A stretch of 30,250 nucleotides of DNA from DATCDR01 sp036510575 (GTDB lineage: Bacteria; Actinomycetota; Acidimicrobiia; Acidimicrobiales; Bog-793): NCBI GenBank assembly GCA_036510575.1, contig DATCDR010000150.1, positions 1 through 30,250 of the forward strand, read 5' to 3'. Positions 7,271-15,209 of the stretch are shown piece by piece. The position numbers were made by a program, and so were the translations under genes. The notes under the pieces were generated by a model. The model made no database searches. It saw only the letters and a list, made by a program, of their open reading frames with translations, and was not told the DNA's origin. Each line of letters opens with the position of its first letter. The stretch's first letter is position 1.

Positions 7271-8554
7271 TCAGCCGGCGTCCACCCCGTCGTCCAAATC
7301 GCCCACCTCGTCATCGTCCGCCGTCGTGGTGATCGGCGCGCCATCGGGAATCCAACGCCCAGCCTTGTCCTTCCGAAATGGGTACCAGCGGCCTTCCGAA
7401 CCGAGGCGGAGCTGATGTTTCCCGAGGGTGACCCGATTGCGGCGCGCGACGGCTCCAGGGCCGAGCACAGCACGACCAGCAGACAGTGCCTGCGGCTCGG
7501 GATCCCAGACTTCGTCGAGGACCGCCAGACCCTCCACGCCAGCGTCGCGAAAGGCAAGGCCACGACGCAGGAGCTCGCGACCGGGCAACCCAGCACGATG
7601 CGCGAGCTCGCTGAGCGCGCGCGGGTCGACACCGCCATCACCAGATGGCAGTAGCAATGCCGCGCGACGAGCCAGGTCTTGCTCCACCGAGAGCTCGAGT
7701 CCACTCGTGACCGCTCCCTGCAACATCGCCAGAGCGCGCTCCGCGGCATCCGAGGCAAGTACGCGCAGAGACTCGAGATCGATCCCCGCTTCGCGTGGTG
7801 GGTCCGCGGCGAGCACGGTCGGGCGCCCTGCACGACGTGGCAATTGTGGTGCCACAGGAAGTGGGCCGAGCGTGCGCGACCACGCGTGCCTCGCGAGGAC
7901 CCCTCGGTCAAGTTGTATCTCGTTCGCGAATGGCGACGGCGCCGTCTCCAAGTAGCGACGCGCGCGCAAGCCCGCCAGGACCTCCTCGCGTCCGCGACCA
8001 CGGAGGAGGAGGAGGCCGAAGGGATCGATGTCGAGCGCGTCTGCGACGAGGTAGCAAACGGCAGCGGCGTGTTTACAGGGATCGGCCCAGTCTGGGCAGG
8101 AGCACCGGGGCTGCAGCTCGCCCGGTCCCGGGAGCAGATCGAGGCCGACAGTCCGGACGTCGTCGGCGACACCGGAAGGCAACTCGCCCTCAAGGAGCGC
8201 CGCAGTGTGGCCAATCTCGGCCGCGAGCGCATCGAACAACCGGTCCCATTCCGCCTCGACGAACACCCGCACCCGAACCCGCACCTTGTAGGGGGCGCGT
8301 CGCGAACCCTGCACCTCGGCGAGGACCTCACCCGGTCCCAACGTCAGCTGTCCGACCGCGCCGGAACGGGCATAGGTCCGCCCTCGAGGAAGGCGGTTCG
8401 GATCGAGTTGGGCGCGCTGCTCGAGTGCCTCAACCCAAGCCCTGCCCCACCAGGATGCGCCAAAGGGACGGCGACCCGAAGCGCGCGGAGCACTCGGTCC
8501 GGGAAGCCTGGGTCTTGATTCGTAAAAGTCCCCGGCCCAGCTCTTTGGGCTCAT
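7271..8554 (-). CDS. SWIM zinc-finger protein, partner of SNF2 helicase
   Basis: A 427-residue protein beginning MSPKSWAGDFYESRPR. Its SWIM motif, CSCPDWADPCKH (about residues 148-160), supplies the C-x-C-x(n)-C-x-H zinc ligands. Before it comes the family's WWGRAWVEALEQ block, and after it a long Ala/Arg/Leu-rich helical region. The frame is open upstream to 8989, but that is shadow of the SNF2 gene; ATG at 8554 overlaps the SNF2 stop as ATGA and matches the conserved N-terminus. Such proteins sit immediately downstream of SNF2-type helicases in actinobacteria and are thought to be nucleic-acid-binding partners. The process (repair, transcription or defence) is not established. Confidence 0.88.
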   Translation of the reverse strand: MSPKSWAGDFYESRPRLPGPSAPRASGRRPFGASWWGRAWVEALEQRAQLDPNRLPRGRTYARSGAVGQLTLGPGEVLAEVQGSRRAPYKVRVRVRVFVEAEWDRLFDALAAEIGHTAALLEGELPSGVADDVRTVGLDLLPGPGELQPRCSCPDWADPCKHAAAVCYLVADALDIDPFGLLLLRGRGREEVLAGLRARRYLETAPSPFANEIQLDRGVLARHAWSRTLGPLPVAPQLPRRAGRPTVLAADPPREAGIDLESLRVLASDAAERALAMLQGAVTSGLELSVEQDLARRAALLLPSGDGGVDPRALSELAHRAGLPGRELLRRGLAFRDAGVEGLAVLDEVWDPEPQALSAGRAVLGPGAVARRNRVTLGKHQLRLGSEGRWYPFRKDKAGRWIPDGAPITTTADDDEVGDLDDGVDAG

Positions 8555-11514
8555 GCGCCGCTCCCCAGACGGACCAGATCCGCCAGCTCGGCGTTGGTGA
8601 GCCCGCCGATCCAGCTCTCGCCACCCCCGACGACCGCCTCGGCAAGTGACCGTTTGCGTTCGATCAACTCGCCGATATGGTCCTCGAGGGTGCCTTCTGC
8701 GATTAGCCGATGTACCTGGACCGGACGGTCCTGGCCAATCCGATGCGCCCGGTCGGTAGCCTGGTCCTCGACGGCCGGGTTCCACCAGCGGTCGTAGTGC
8801 ACGACGTGCGTGGCCCGCGTCAGGTTGAGCCCGACACCACCGACCTTCAACGACAACAGCAGCACCGGCGCTTTGCCGGACTGGAACGCCTCGACCATGT
8901 CTGTGCGTCGCTTCGCACTGATCTTGCCGTGGAGGAAGAGAGTCGGCATGCCGAGGTGCTCGAGCCGGGCCTCCACGAGGGAGAGGCACTCGACGAATTG
9001 GCTGAAGACCAAGACGGACTCGCCCTCGGCCACGATGACGTCGACCAGCTCCTCGAGCGCTGCAAGCTTGCCCGAGCGCCCTGCGAGCGGACCCGCCTGA
9101 TGTAGATACTGCGCCGGGTGGTTGCAGATCTGTTTCAGCACGGTGAGGAGCCGGAGCACGAGGCCCTGCCGGGCAATACCGTCCTTGCTCTCGATCGCGG
9201 CAAGTGCCTCGCGTACCTCGGCCTCATAAAGTGTCGTCTGCTCCTGGGTCAAAGGCACCGGCACGTCAGTGACGATCCGCGGTGGCAGGTCCGGAGCGAC
9301 ACCCGGATCGCTTTTCCTCCGGCGGAGCAGGAACGGGCGGATCGTTCGGGCGAGCCGCTCGGTCACGAGCGGATCGAGGTTGCGCTCGATGGGCGTCGCG
9401 ACGGTGCGCACGAACCGCTCGAATGGGCCGAGCAATCCGGGCGTTGTCCAGTCGAGGATCGACCACAGCTCGCTCAGCCTGTTCTCCACCGGGGTCCCCG
9501 TGAGCGCGAGCCGAGCAGGGCCGCCAATCGTGCGCAGCGCCCGGGCGGTCGCTGTCTCGGGGTTCTTCGCGTGCTGGGCCTCATCTGCGACGACCAGGGA
9601 GAAACCCGCGGTCGAGAGCGCCTCCGCATCCATTCGGGCGACGCCGTAGCTCGTGACGACAAGCTCGTCATCTGCGAGCCCAGCGAGGCTGCGACCGGGC
9701 CCATGGTGGCGCCGCACGACGGTGGCGGGTGCGAAGCGCCTGACCTCGCGCTCCCAGTTGCCGAGCAGCGAGGTCGGGCAGATCACCAGCGTCGGTCCCC
9801 GGCCTTGGCCAGCCCGATGGAGATGGAGCACAATGACCTGGAGGGTCTTTCCGAGGCCCATGTCGTCGGCGAGGCAACCACCGAGCCCGGCATCGGTCAT
9901 GGCATGTAACCAGCTGACCCCGCGGGCTTGGTAGGGCCGAAGCTGAACATCAAAAGCCAGGCCGAACGGCAAGCCAAGATCGTCTTCCGGCGCGCCGGTA
10001 ATCGCCGCGAGACGGCCGGCCAGCTCCGCGAGCGGACCTTCGGCGACCACGGTGATTGGCGCGCCGTCGAGGTCGACGGTGCCGGCGAGCAGCACGCCGA
10101 GAGCCTCGGCCGCCGGGAGCTGCTGACGGCGACGCGCCTTCAGGCGCTCGAGTGCGGCGGGGTCAGCAGCAACCCACCGACCCCGAAGTCGAACGAGGCC
10201 CCGCTTGGCCTCAGCCAACTGGTCGATCTCCTCCTCGGAGAGCAAATCGCCGTTGAGTGTCGCCTGCCACCGAAACTCGACGAGCGTATTCAGCCCGAAG
10301 CCAGCCTCAACCACGACACCCGGGGCAGGCACGACAGCGACCCGGAGCTCGATGCCGTCGGCCAGGATTTCTGACGGCCAAAGAACCGCCAAACCCGTCC
10401 CTTGCAGGAGCGTGGCTCCGTCGGACAGCAGCTCGGCAAGAAGGTCGTCATCCAGGTCAAGGCCGGTTGGTGCCCGCTCATGGAGCAGCGGCTCGAGCGG
10501 TGCCCAAGCACGCGCGCCACGGCGGAGCGCACGCAACAGATCGGTCTCCGCGTCTTCGCCGAAGCGCGAGACGACGGCCGCTGGGGAACGAAAGAGATCG
10601 GCGGCATCGACCACCAGGCTCGTCTCGGCGCGGCTCGTGAGCTGGAGCACAGCGCGGGCCGAAGGGCATTCGCTGGCGCGCTGCCCATCATCGGCTGTCG
10701 ATCGCCGTGAACGGTCCGCTGCCAGGACTGGAGTGTCGAGCTCGATACGCAGGGCCACGTCGACGCCCGTCTCGCCGAGCAACCCACTTACGGCGTCGGT
10801 CAGCCAAGGCCGAAGCGACGCCGAGGCAACCGGCTCCGCGACGGCGAAGCTTGCCCTGATGCCTTCAGGGCTACGGCTTCGCGCCTCGCCACTCGTGGCA
10901 AGTTCGGTTAAAGCACCAGTGACGACGCCAGCGGCAGAAGTGCGCGGCAACGTGTCCGCAAGGGCATCCCAGGCCGCCACAACCAGGCTCTCGGGCGAGC
11001 GGAGCCGCAGCGGTGATGAGCGGTCGAGGGGCAACGCATGTGCTGCCGGAGGAAAGGCGGCGATGAGCTCGGCGAGGAGGCGCCGATCGCCGGGGTCGAG
11101 CGGACCAACCTGCCAGGCATCCCAGCCTGAAGCGGTGACCGCGGGAAAGAGCCGGCCGCGTGCGATCAGACCAAGACCCAAGGTGAGCGCCGCCAACCAG
11201 GCGGCGGCTCCTGGTACATCGTCCTTGAGGTCGCGCAGGAAAAAGAGCGCCTGCGAAAGAGGAACACGCCGTGCGGAAACGCTACGGCGACGAGCGCCAC
11301 CGCCGGTCGCATTGGGCACGACGACCTCGATCTGGTCGGGAAGCTGGCCGGTGACCAAAGGCGTTGCACTCGACCGAGACAGGTCATAGACGACGAGCGC
11401 CCCGAGGCGCGGCGGGTCGTCGGGGAGGAACGTGATCGCGTGCCTGGTGGTGAGGCTGCCCTTGAGGGCGAGCAGAGCGTCGTCTGAGTCAGGGGCAAGC
11501 GTCATCGCGGCCAT
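8551..11514 (-). CDS. SNF2-family DNA-dependent ATPase/helicase
   Basis: A 987-residue Swi2/Snf2 enzyme. The first ~500 residues are the bacterial SNF2-associated region, ending near SEEEIDQLAEAKRGLVRLRG. The ATPase core follows: motif I DDMGLGKTLQ (about 546-558), motif II DEAQ (about 640), motif III LTGTPVENRLSELWSI, motif IV VFSQF and motif VI DRAHRIGQDRPVQVHRL (about 915-930). DEAQ rather than DEAH is usual for this bacterial group. ATG 11514 is the first Met, with a second at codon 4; the ribosome-binding site is weak. The enzyme probably translocates on DNA to remodel protein-DNA complexes. It is co-translated with the SWIM protein and lies 67 bases after the HEPN-like gene on the same strand. 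Confidence 0.93.
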   Translation of the reverse strand: MAAMTLAPDSDDALLALKGSLTTRHAITFLPDDPPRLGALVVYDLSRSSATPLVTGQLPDQIEVVVPNATGGGARRRSVSARRVPLSQALFFLRDLKDDVPGAAAWLAALTLGLGLIARGRLFPAVTASGWDAWQVGPLDPGDRRLLAELIAAFPPAAHALPLDRSSPLRLRSPESLVVAAWDALADTLPRTSAAGVVTGALTELATSGEARSRSPEGIRASFAVAEPVASASLRPWLTDAVSGLLGETGVDVALRIELDTPVLAADRSRRSTADDGQRASECPSARAVLQLTSRAETSLVVDAADLFRSPAAVVSRFGEDAETDLLRALRRGARAWAPLEPLLHERAPTGLDLDDDLLAELLSDGATLLQGTGLAVLWPSEILADGIELRVAVVPAPGVVVEAGFGLNTLVEFRWQATLNGDLLSEEEIDQLAEAKRGLVRLRGRWVAADPAALERLKARRRQQLPAAEALGVLLAGTVDLDGAPITVVAEGPLAELAGRLAAITGAPEDDLGLPFGLAFDVQLRPYQARGVSWLHAMTDAGLGGCLADDMGLGKTLQVIVLHLHRAGQGRGPTLVICPTSLLGNWEREVRRFAPATVVRRHHGPGRSLAGLADDELVVTSYGVARMDAEALSTAGFSLVVADEAQHAKNPETATARALRTIGGPARLALTGTPVENRLSELWSILDWTTPGLLGPFERFVRTVATPIERNLDPLVTERLARTIRPFLLRRRKSDPGVAPDLPPRIVTDVPVPLTQEQTTLYEAEVREALAAIESKDGIARQGLVLRLLTVLKQICNHPAQYLHQAGPLAGRSGKLAALEELVDVIVAEGESVLVFSQFVECLSLVEARLEHLGMPTLFLHGKISAKRRTDMVEAFQSGKAPVLLLSLKVGGVGLNLTRATHVVHYDRWWNPAVEDQATDRAHRIGQDRPVQVHRLIAEGTLEDHIGELIERKRSLAEAVVGGGESWIGGLTNAELADLVRLGSGA

Positions 11515-11581
11515 TCACCGTGACCTTACTGCCCGTTCGATCGCCTCGACGAGCGTCTTAATCCGCCAAAGACGTGGCGCG

Positions 11582-11893
11582 TCAGTCCCGCAGCGCCTCC
11601 TGGGCAGCGTCAACGAGCCGTTTCGCCGATCGCCTCGCTCGCTTGACATCCTCCGCGCTCGCGGGCATTTCGCGGTAGCCGGCCTTGGTCTTCACGCCAA
11701 GTAGGGCGCGAAGGTCCTCGGCAAGTTTGCCGTCGACCGCTACAAAGAGCGATACGGCCTCGCCATGATCATCGCCCTGAGCATGTTCACCGAGCCGCTT
11801 GCACGAAATTACGTCGGACGCCGCAATACCGGCGTGGATGCAGAGCGTGACGTATGCGTCCGCTAGGTCTTCCTCCCTGGTGAAGGTCTCCAC
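11582..11893 (-). CDS. HEPN-like small helical protein, possible 5' frameshift
   Basis: From GTG 11893 this gives 103 residues rich in helices (ADAYVTLCIHAGIAASDVI, then GVKTKAGYREMPAS). I recognise this from memory as a family of about 130-residue actinobacterial proteins with a HEPN-like fold, normally beginning K-A-R-x-x-F-x-x-A-A-E-L-V. Family-like sequence continues in frame upstream of the GTG (RRRNQFSSAAELV, to about 11930) without a usable start, while a K-K-A segment lies just before it in another frame. A two-base deletion near 11920 would join them. Either the annotated GTG yields a shortened protein or the gene is newly broken. Function unknown; same strand as SNF2/SWIM. Confidence 0.55.
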   Translation of the reverse strand: METFTREEDLADAYVTLCIHAGIAASDVISCKRLGEHAQGDDHGEAVSLFVAVDGKLAEDLRALLGVKTKAGYREMPASAEDVKRARRSAKRLVDAAQEALRD

Positions 11894-11936
11894 GAGCTCG
11901 GCGGCTGACGAAAACTGGTTTCGCCTTCTTGATCCT

Positions 11937-11955
11937 CCCGGCGATCGTCGCCGGG
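11937..11955. repeat. GC-rich hairpin upstream of the HEPN-like gene
   Basis: CCCGGCGA (11937-11944) and TCGCCGGG (11948-11955) form a perfect 8-bp stem around a three-base loop. No T-run follows on either strand, so it is not an obvious terminator. It could be an operator or chance in GC-rich sequence. Confidence 0.35.
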
Positions 11956-12067
11956 GTACAGCGGTGTGTGCGACTCCGACTAGGCAATCTTCCTCCTCGG
12001 GAGCAAGAGCACCATGGTGGATAGACGCGGAAAGAAGCGCATCACCTCAAAGTCACCGCGCAGGCCG

Positions 12068-12092
12068 TAAGATCGTGTCACGATCAAGGAGG
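12068..12092 (+). promoter_or_regulatory. -10 box, palindrome and Shine-Dalgarno ahead of the 4-TM gene
   Basis: TAAGAT (12068-12073) fits a -10 box, though no clear -35 is seen. It overlaps a perfect palindrome, GATCGTGTCACGATC (12071-12085, 7-bp arms around one base). A consensus Shine-Dalgarno, AAGGAGG (12086-12092), follows at once, five bases before the ATG at 12098. The palindrome occupies the expected transcription start, a typical repressor site. The operator role is inferred. Confidence 0.5.
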
Positions 12093-12097
12093 TGCTC

Positions 12098-12655
12098 ATG
12101 GCACACCGATCAGGCCCCGTCGATCCACCGATCGCGGAAGGCGATGGGTCGTCTCCGATTGACTCCGACGGCCCCCCGGTCCTCACGATTTCGCCGGGAA
12201 GCGCACCGCTCAGCTTGATCCTCGGGGGTTTTCTCGCGCTCTTGTTGTCGGCGTGGGCAGGGATCGTTCCCTTTGTCGGCCCGAGCTTTGGCTTCTCACC
12301 AGACGGGACGGCCTCGTGGACCTGGAATCGCGCCCACGCGCTCGGCGCGCTCGTGCCGGGCGCGGTCGGTCTGCTCGCCTGTCTCGTCATCGTCGTGTTG
12401 GCGCGCCGCCCGACCGGAACACTCGTCCCTAGTCGGCTCGTCGGCGCGGGATACTTGATCTTCCTGTGTGGGGCGTGGTTTGCGTCGATTCCGGTGGTAT
12501 GGCCCGTGCTCGTCGGCAGCTACTTCCATGCCGCGTCGCCGTCTTTGACCCTGGCCTACTGGATGGGGCTTGCGATCGGGCCGGGCGTTTTGCTCGCGGC
12601 GTTCGGCGCATTCGCGATGGGGCGTGCCGGACGGGAGTCACACGAGAACTCTTAA
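12098..12655 (+). CDS. Small four-helix membrane protein of unknown function
   Basis: A 185-residue protein: a Pro/Asp/Ser-rich N-terminal tail of about 30 residues, then four hydrophobic helices (about 37-60, 85-108, 118-140 and 150-172) and a short polar tail. ATG 12098 is chosen over the in-frame GTG 12092 because the GTG lies inside the strong Shine-Dalgarno. I recognise no family motif; no catalytic or metal-binding residues stand out apart from several Trp and Pro residues in the helices. It stands alone, with its own promoter and a palindromic operator-like site, and is followed by decayed genes. Hypothetical. Confidence 0.7.
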   Translation: MAHRSGPVDPPIAEGDGSSPIDSDGPPVLTISPGSAPLSLILGGFLALLLSAWAGIVPFVGPSFGFSPDGTASWTWNRAHALGALVPGAVGLLACLVIVVLARRPTGTLVPSRLVGAGYLIFLCGAWFASIPVVWPVLVGSYFHAASPSLTLAYWMGLAIGPGVLLAAFGAFAMGRAGRESHENS

Positions 12656-12690
12656 GAGCTTTTGTCTTGGCCTTATAGGTCGGCCTCACC

Positions 12691-12874
12691 ATGAAGACTC
12701 CAAAAGATAACTTCGCCGACCTTGAGCGATTCGCACAACTCAATCGAAGCGGGCCAACTCACCCCGAGCATCGAGCGCACCTATCCGCTCCATGAAGTCC
12801 CCGACGCGATGCGTCATCTCGTAGCGGGACACACCGAAGGCAATCTCGCCATCTCGACGACAGACGTTGCGTAA
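12691..12874 (+). pseudogene. 3' remnant of a quinone-oxidoreductase-like (MDR) gene
   Basis: Two frames together encode the C-terminus of a medium-chain dehydrogenase/reductase: KDNFADLERFAQL in the frame from ATG 12691, then IEAGQLTPSIERTYPLHEVP and DAMRHLVAGHTEGN in the next frame after one extra base near 12742. The I-E-A-G-x-L-T-P-x-I-x-R-x-Y-P-L block and the G-H-x-x-G-N tail are typical MDR C-terminal motifs. The stop is TAA 12872-12874. The catalytic and NADP-binding portions are absent. It is not a copy of the intact MDR at 14292, whose tail differs. Confidence 0.7.
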
Positions 12875-12903
12875 GACCGCAACTTGGGCCATCCCGAAAG
12901 CCC

Positions 12904-13172
12904 CTAATGATTTTCTGACAACAGACCGAGCTCCTGGGCGCGCCTGACCGCGGCCCGACGGTTGTTCACGCCGAGCTTCATGTAGATGTTCTTCGTGTGG
13001 GTCCGCATCGTGTTGAGCGAGACGGTCAGATCTCGGTCAATGTGAGGCCCGCTCAATTCGGACGCGAGGAGGCGGAGCACATCCAGGTCGGTCGCTAGCT
13101 GCTCGACGAGATGGCCCTCTGAAACGGTGACCGTTTCTGAAGCAGCAGCTCTGCGATGTAGTCAGTGGTCAT
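12904..13172 (-). pseudogene. LuxR-type HTH C-terminal remnant (MalT/LAL type)
   Basis: The reverse strand from about 13140 down to TAG at 12904 encodes a LuxR DNA-binding domain: DLDVLRLLASELSGPHIDRD, then LTVSLNTMRTHTKNIYMKLG and VNNRRAAVRRAQELGLL. This matches the conserved V-x-x-H-x-x-N-I-Y-x-K-L pattern, with T-H-T-K-N-I-Y as in LAL-type regulators. A short upstream piece (TDYIAELLL from ATG 13172) is in another frame, so a shift has occurred. The ATPase and TPR parts are missing here; a matching TPR fragment lies at 15534-15746 on the same strand. Confidence 0.75.
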
Positions 13173-13302
13173 GCCCCTTCGGGAGGCCTTATTTGGCAAG
13201 CAGCGAGCTAGGTAATCCCTTTTCGTGCGTCTTTCGGGTCCGTCCCTTGAATCGGTCACGACTGCTTCCTTCTCCAGAACGGGCCTCTCGCTCGGTCAAG
13301 TC

Positions 13303-13467
13303 CTAGCAGCCCGGTCCGAAAAGCTCAGCGGGCAGCGGAATGCGGAGGTCGCTGGCAAAGGTGCGCAGGGTGTTCGTCGCGTCGTCGAATAGCTCAGCGA
13401 GGGCAGCGACGGCAGCCGCGTGGCGGGTGCCGGTCAGGTCGTGCTCTGCCGTGATCTGTCGGACCAC
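13303..13467 (-). CDS. Possible small helical ORF, unrecognised
   Basis: From GTG 13467 to TAG 13303 this gives 54 residues with a coding-like composition (RHAAAVAALAELFDDATNTL, then RTFASDLRIPLPAELF) and G/C-rich third positions. The frame stays open a little further upstream until a stop near 13488, so it may be the tail of a decayed gene. A competing frame on the plus strand (13340-13552) is Arg/Ser/Ala-rich and looks like its shadow, though its last residues overlap the next gene by ATGA. No family recognised and no good ribosome-binding site. Confidence 0.3.
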   Translation of the reverse strand: MVRQITAEHDLTGTRHAAAVAALAELFDDATNTLRTFASDLRIPLPAELFGPGC

Positions 13468-13548
13468 GGCAGAATGTGGGTACCACCCTGCCGACTACAA
13501 CCGCAACGTCAGCATCAACCAGATACTCGACTACTCGATAGAGGCGAT

Positions 13549-13764
13549 ATGAGCGATACCCCGCACACTCCTCAATGGTCCGCCGACTGGCCGTGGGGTT
13601 GGCACGCTCAAGAAATATGCTCGTGTGGTCGATACTTTCAGGCAGAAGGCAACACTCAGGACGCGGCGGTAAGCAAGGCAAAGCGACAGCTGCAGATGCA
13701 CCTCGACAATCCAGACGCACCTCGACAGTCAGTGACCAAGCCGCAGGTGGGCGGCGGCGGCTAG
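13549..13764 (+). CDS. Small CxC-containing hypothetical protein
   Basis: A 71-residue protein starting MSDTPHTPQWSADWPWGWHA and containing ICSCGRYFQAEG, then KAKRQLQMHL. The Cys-x-Cys-Gly followed about 25 residues later by His-Leu, with an upstream Trp-His, resembles a one-knuckle zinc-binding layout as seen in many small phage or plasmid proteins. The ATG sits in an ATGA overlap with the stop of an upstream frame. The ribosome-binding site is poor. The composition (balanced charges, Trp cluster) looks like real protein rather than shadow. No function can be assigned. Confidence 0.5.
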   Translation: MSDTPHTPQWSADWPWGWHAQEICSCGRYFQAEGNTQDAAVSKAKRQLQMHLDNPDAPRQSVTKPQVGGGG

Positions 13765-13928
13765 GACTCGAGAGAGTGCGCTGCAAGCTCGGGGTCGCGG
13801 ATGTAGAGGCGCGCTCCGAGAGGGGGATACGCAAGGCGCGTGAAAGTCGCTACGGAACGTCGAATAGACGAGCCGATTGCCCTCGTCGGCGGTCCTAGGA
13901 TCGGTGTCGCAGAGACGGAGATGGCGGA

Positions 13929-14108
13929 ATGGTGCAAAGACGTAGCCTCACCAGCGAGTTGTACCGAGCTGCACGGATCTCGAACAATCTGCACGCGGCT
14001 TCTCGTGGGCCCGGCGCGTACGCGAAGCGCGTCGTCCGGCGAAAGGTCTACGGGAAAGAGATGTCTCTGACGCGTTCGCTCCTAAAGGGCTTCGGCATGA
14101 GCAAGTAG
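13929..14108 (+). CDS. 59-residue highly basic small protein
   Basis: ATG 13929 to TAG 14106-14108 encodes 59 residues: SLTSELYRAARISNNLHAAS followed by RGPGAYAKRVVRRKVYGKEM and a tail ending LLKGFGMSK. It is very rich in Arg and Lys and short enough to fall under common ORF cut-offs. From memory, the pattern E-L-Y-R-A-(A/S)-R ... S-R-G-P-x-x-Y-A-K-R-x-x-R-R-x-V-Y-x-K ... L-L-(K/R)-x-F-G recurs in uncharacterised actinobacterial and phage-like small proteins. A weak GGAG lies about a dozen bases upstream. A nucleic-acid- or membrane-binding role is possible but not shown. Confidence 0.6.
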   Translation: MVQRRSLTSELYRAARISNNLHAASRGPGAYAKRVVRRKVYGKEMSLTRSLLKGFGMSK

Positions 14109-14291
14109 TTCCGGAATGCGGCGGCCGACCCGTGAGTCTGTCGTCGACGGACGGCGGGATGGCCTCCATACCCCACTCAGCGGACTCGAGCCGACCCAGC
14201 TCAGTAGAATCGCGTCCTTGGGTGACGCGACGGTCCCTGAAATAGGGCGAGCAGGATCCGCTGGTCTCTTTCTCGACCGATCGGAGGATGG

Positions 14292-15209
14292 ATGCCCAAG
14301 GCGTACGTATTCACAGCGTTCGGCGGTCCTGAAAATGAGCAGTTCTTGGATGTGCCCAAGCCGACTCCAGGGCCGGGAGAACTTCTCGTCAAGGTCTACG
14401 CGGCTGGAGTAAACCCGGCGGACTGGAAGCGACGGTCGGGCTTTGGTCGCTATTTCTCACCCGATCCGCTAAGTGCCCCGCGGACGATGGGAATCGAAGC
14501 GTCCGGTGTCGTCGAAAGTATCGGACCCAGCTGCCAGGACTTCACCATCGGCGACGAGGTCTTCGCCCTGGTAATTGGTGCCTGGTCCGACTTCGCACTG
14601 TTCCCAGTGGAAAGAACGGCACACAAGCCCGCCGAGGTCTCCTTTGTGGACGCGGCAACACTTGGCGTCGCAGCTCCGACGGCCTTGGACGGTCTTCGTC
14701 AGATCCACATCGGCCCACATGAGACGTTACTTATCGTCGGTATCAGTGGCGGTGTCGGGATCGCCGCTGCGCAAATCGCACGCGCGGAGAACGTCGCTGT
14801 GATCGGGACTGCGAGCGCATCGAAGAGGAAGTTCGTCGAGGCCGTTGGTGCGGTGCACGTTGATTCTGGAGCGGGCGTCGTCGCGCGCATTCAAGCGGCA
14901 TGTCCAGGGGGCGTCGATGCAATATTCGATCTGGTCGGTGGCGACGCACTTGTCGAAGTCGCCCCCCTCGTCGGAGACCGTTCACGGATACTGACCGCGG
15001 CTGATGGAGAAACTGCCGCGAGCCTGGGAGGCAGTTTGGTGCAGCGAACGCTCGACGCCTCGTCGCTCGAGGCGGTTGCGGCGATGGTGGCATCGAACAC
15101 GCTCAATCCTTTTGTTATCAGTACTTTCCCTTTTTCGCAGGCTAGAGAGGCGCTCGCACTCGTGGAGTCAGGTCATGCAATGGGGAAGGTCGTCCTCGAG
15201 ATGATGTAG
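14292..15209 (+). CDS. MDR-family NADP-dependent quinone oxidoreductase-like protein
   Basis: A 305-residue zinc-free medium-chain dehydrogenase/reductase. The GroES-like half begins MPKAYVFTAFGGPENEQF and carries AAGVNPADWKRRSG and GIEASGVVESIG. The Rossmann half has the nucleotide-binding turn VGISGGVGIAAAQIA (about 150-165) in place of the usual G-A-G-G-V-G and ends GHAMGKVVLEMM. No Cys/His catalytic zinc set is present, as expected for NADPH:quinone reductases. Shine-Dalgarno GGAGG (14283-14287) is four bases before ATG 14292; ATG 14288 is out of frame. Likely a cytosolic NADPH-dependent reduction of quinones or enones. It is surrounded by pseudogenes but appears intact. Confidence 0.88.
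   Translation: MPKAYVFTAFGGPENEQFLDVPKPTPGPGELLVKVYAAGVNPADWKRRSGFGRYFSPDPLSAPRTMGIEASGVVESIGPSCQDFTIGDEVFALVIGAWSDFALFPVERTAHKPAEVSFVDAATLGVAAPTALDGLRQIHIGPHETLLIVGISGGVGIAAAQIARAENVAVIGTASASKRKFVEAVGAVHVDSGAGVVARIQAACPGGVDAIFDLVGGDALVEVAPLVGDRSRILTAADGETAASLGGSLVQRTLDASSLEAVAAMVASNTLNPFVISTFPFSQAREALALVESGHAMGKVVLEMM

Noticed and set aside
8555..8989. In-frame upstream extension of the SWIM protein
   Set aside because: It is antiparallel-frame shadow of the SNF2 gene; the ATGA overlap at 8551-8554 and the conserved N-terminus fix the start.
10205..11389. A 394-codon plus-strand ORF opposite the SNF2 gene
   Set aside because: Ser/Arg/Ala-rich composition and exact overlap with a well-supported helicase on the other strand mark it as an antisense shadow.
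12649..12658. CTCTTAAGAG palindrome followed by CTTTTG, as a terminator
   Set aside because: The palindrome has no loop and only five base pairs per arm, and the T-run is short; too weak to call.
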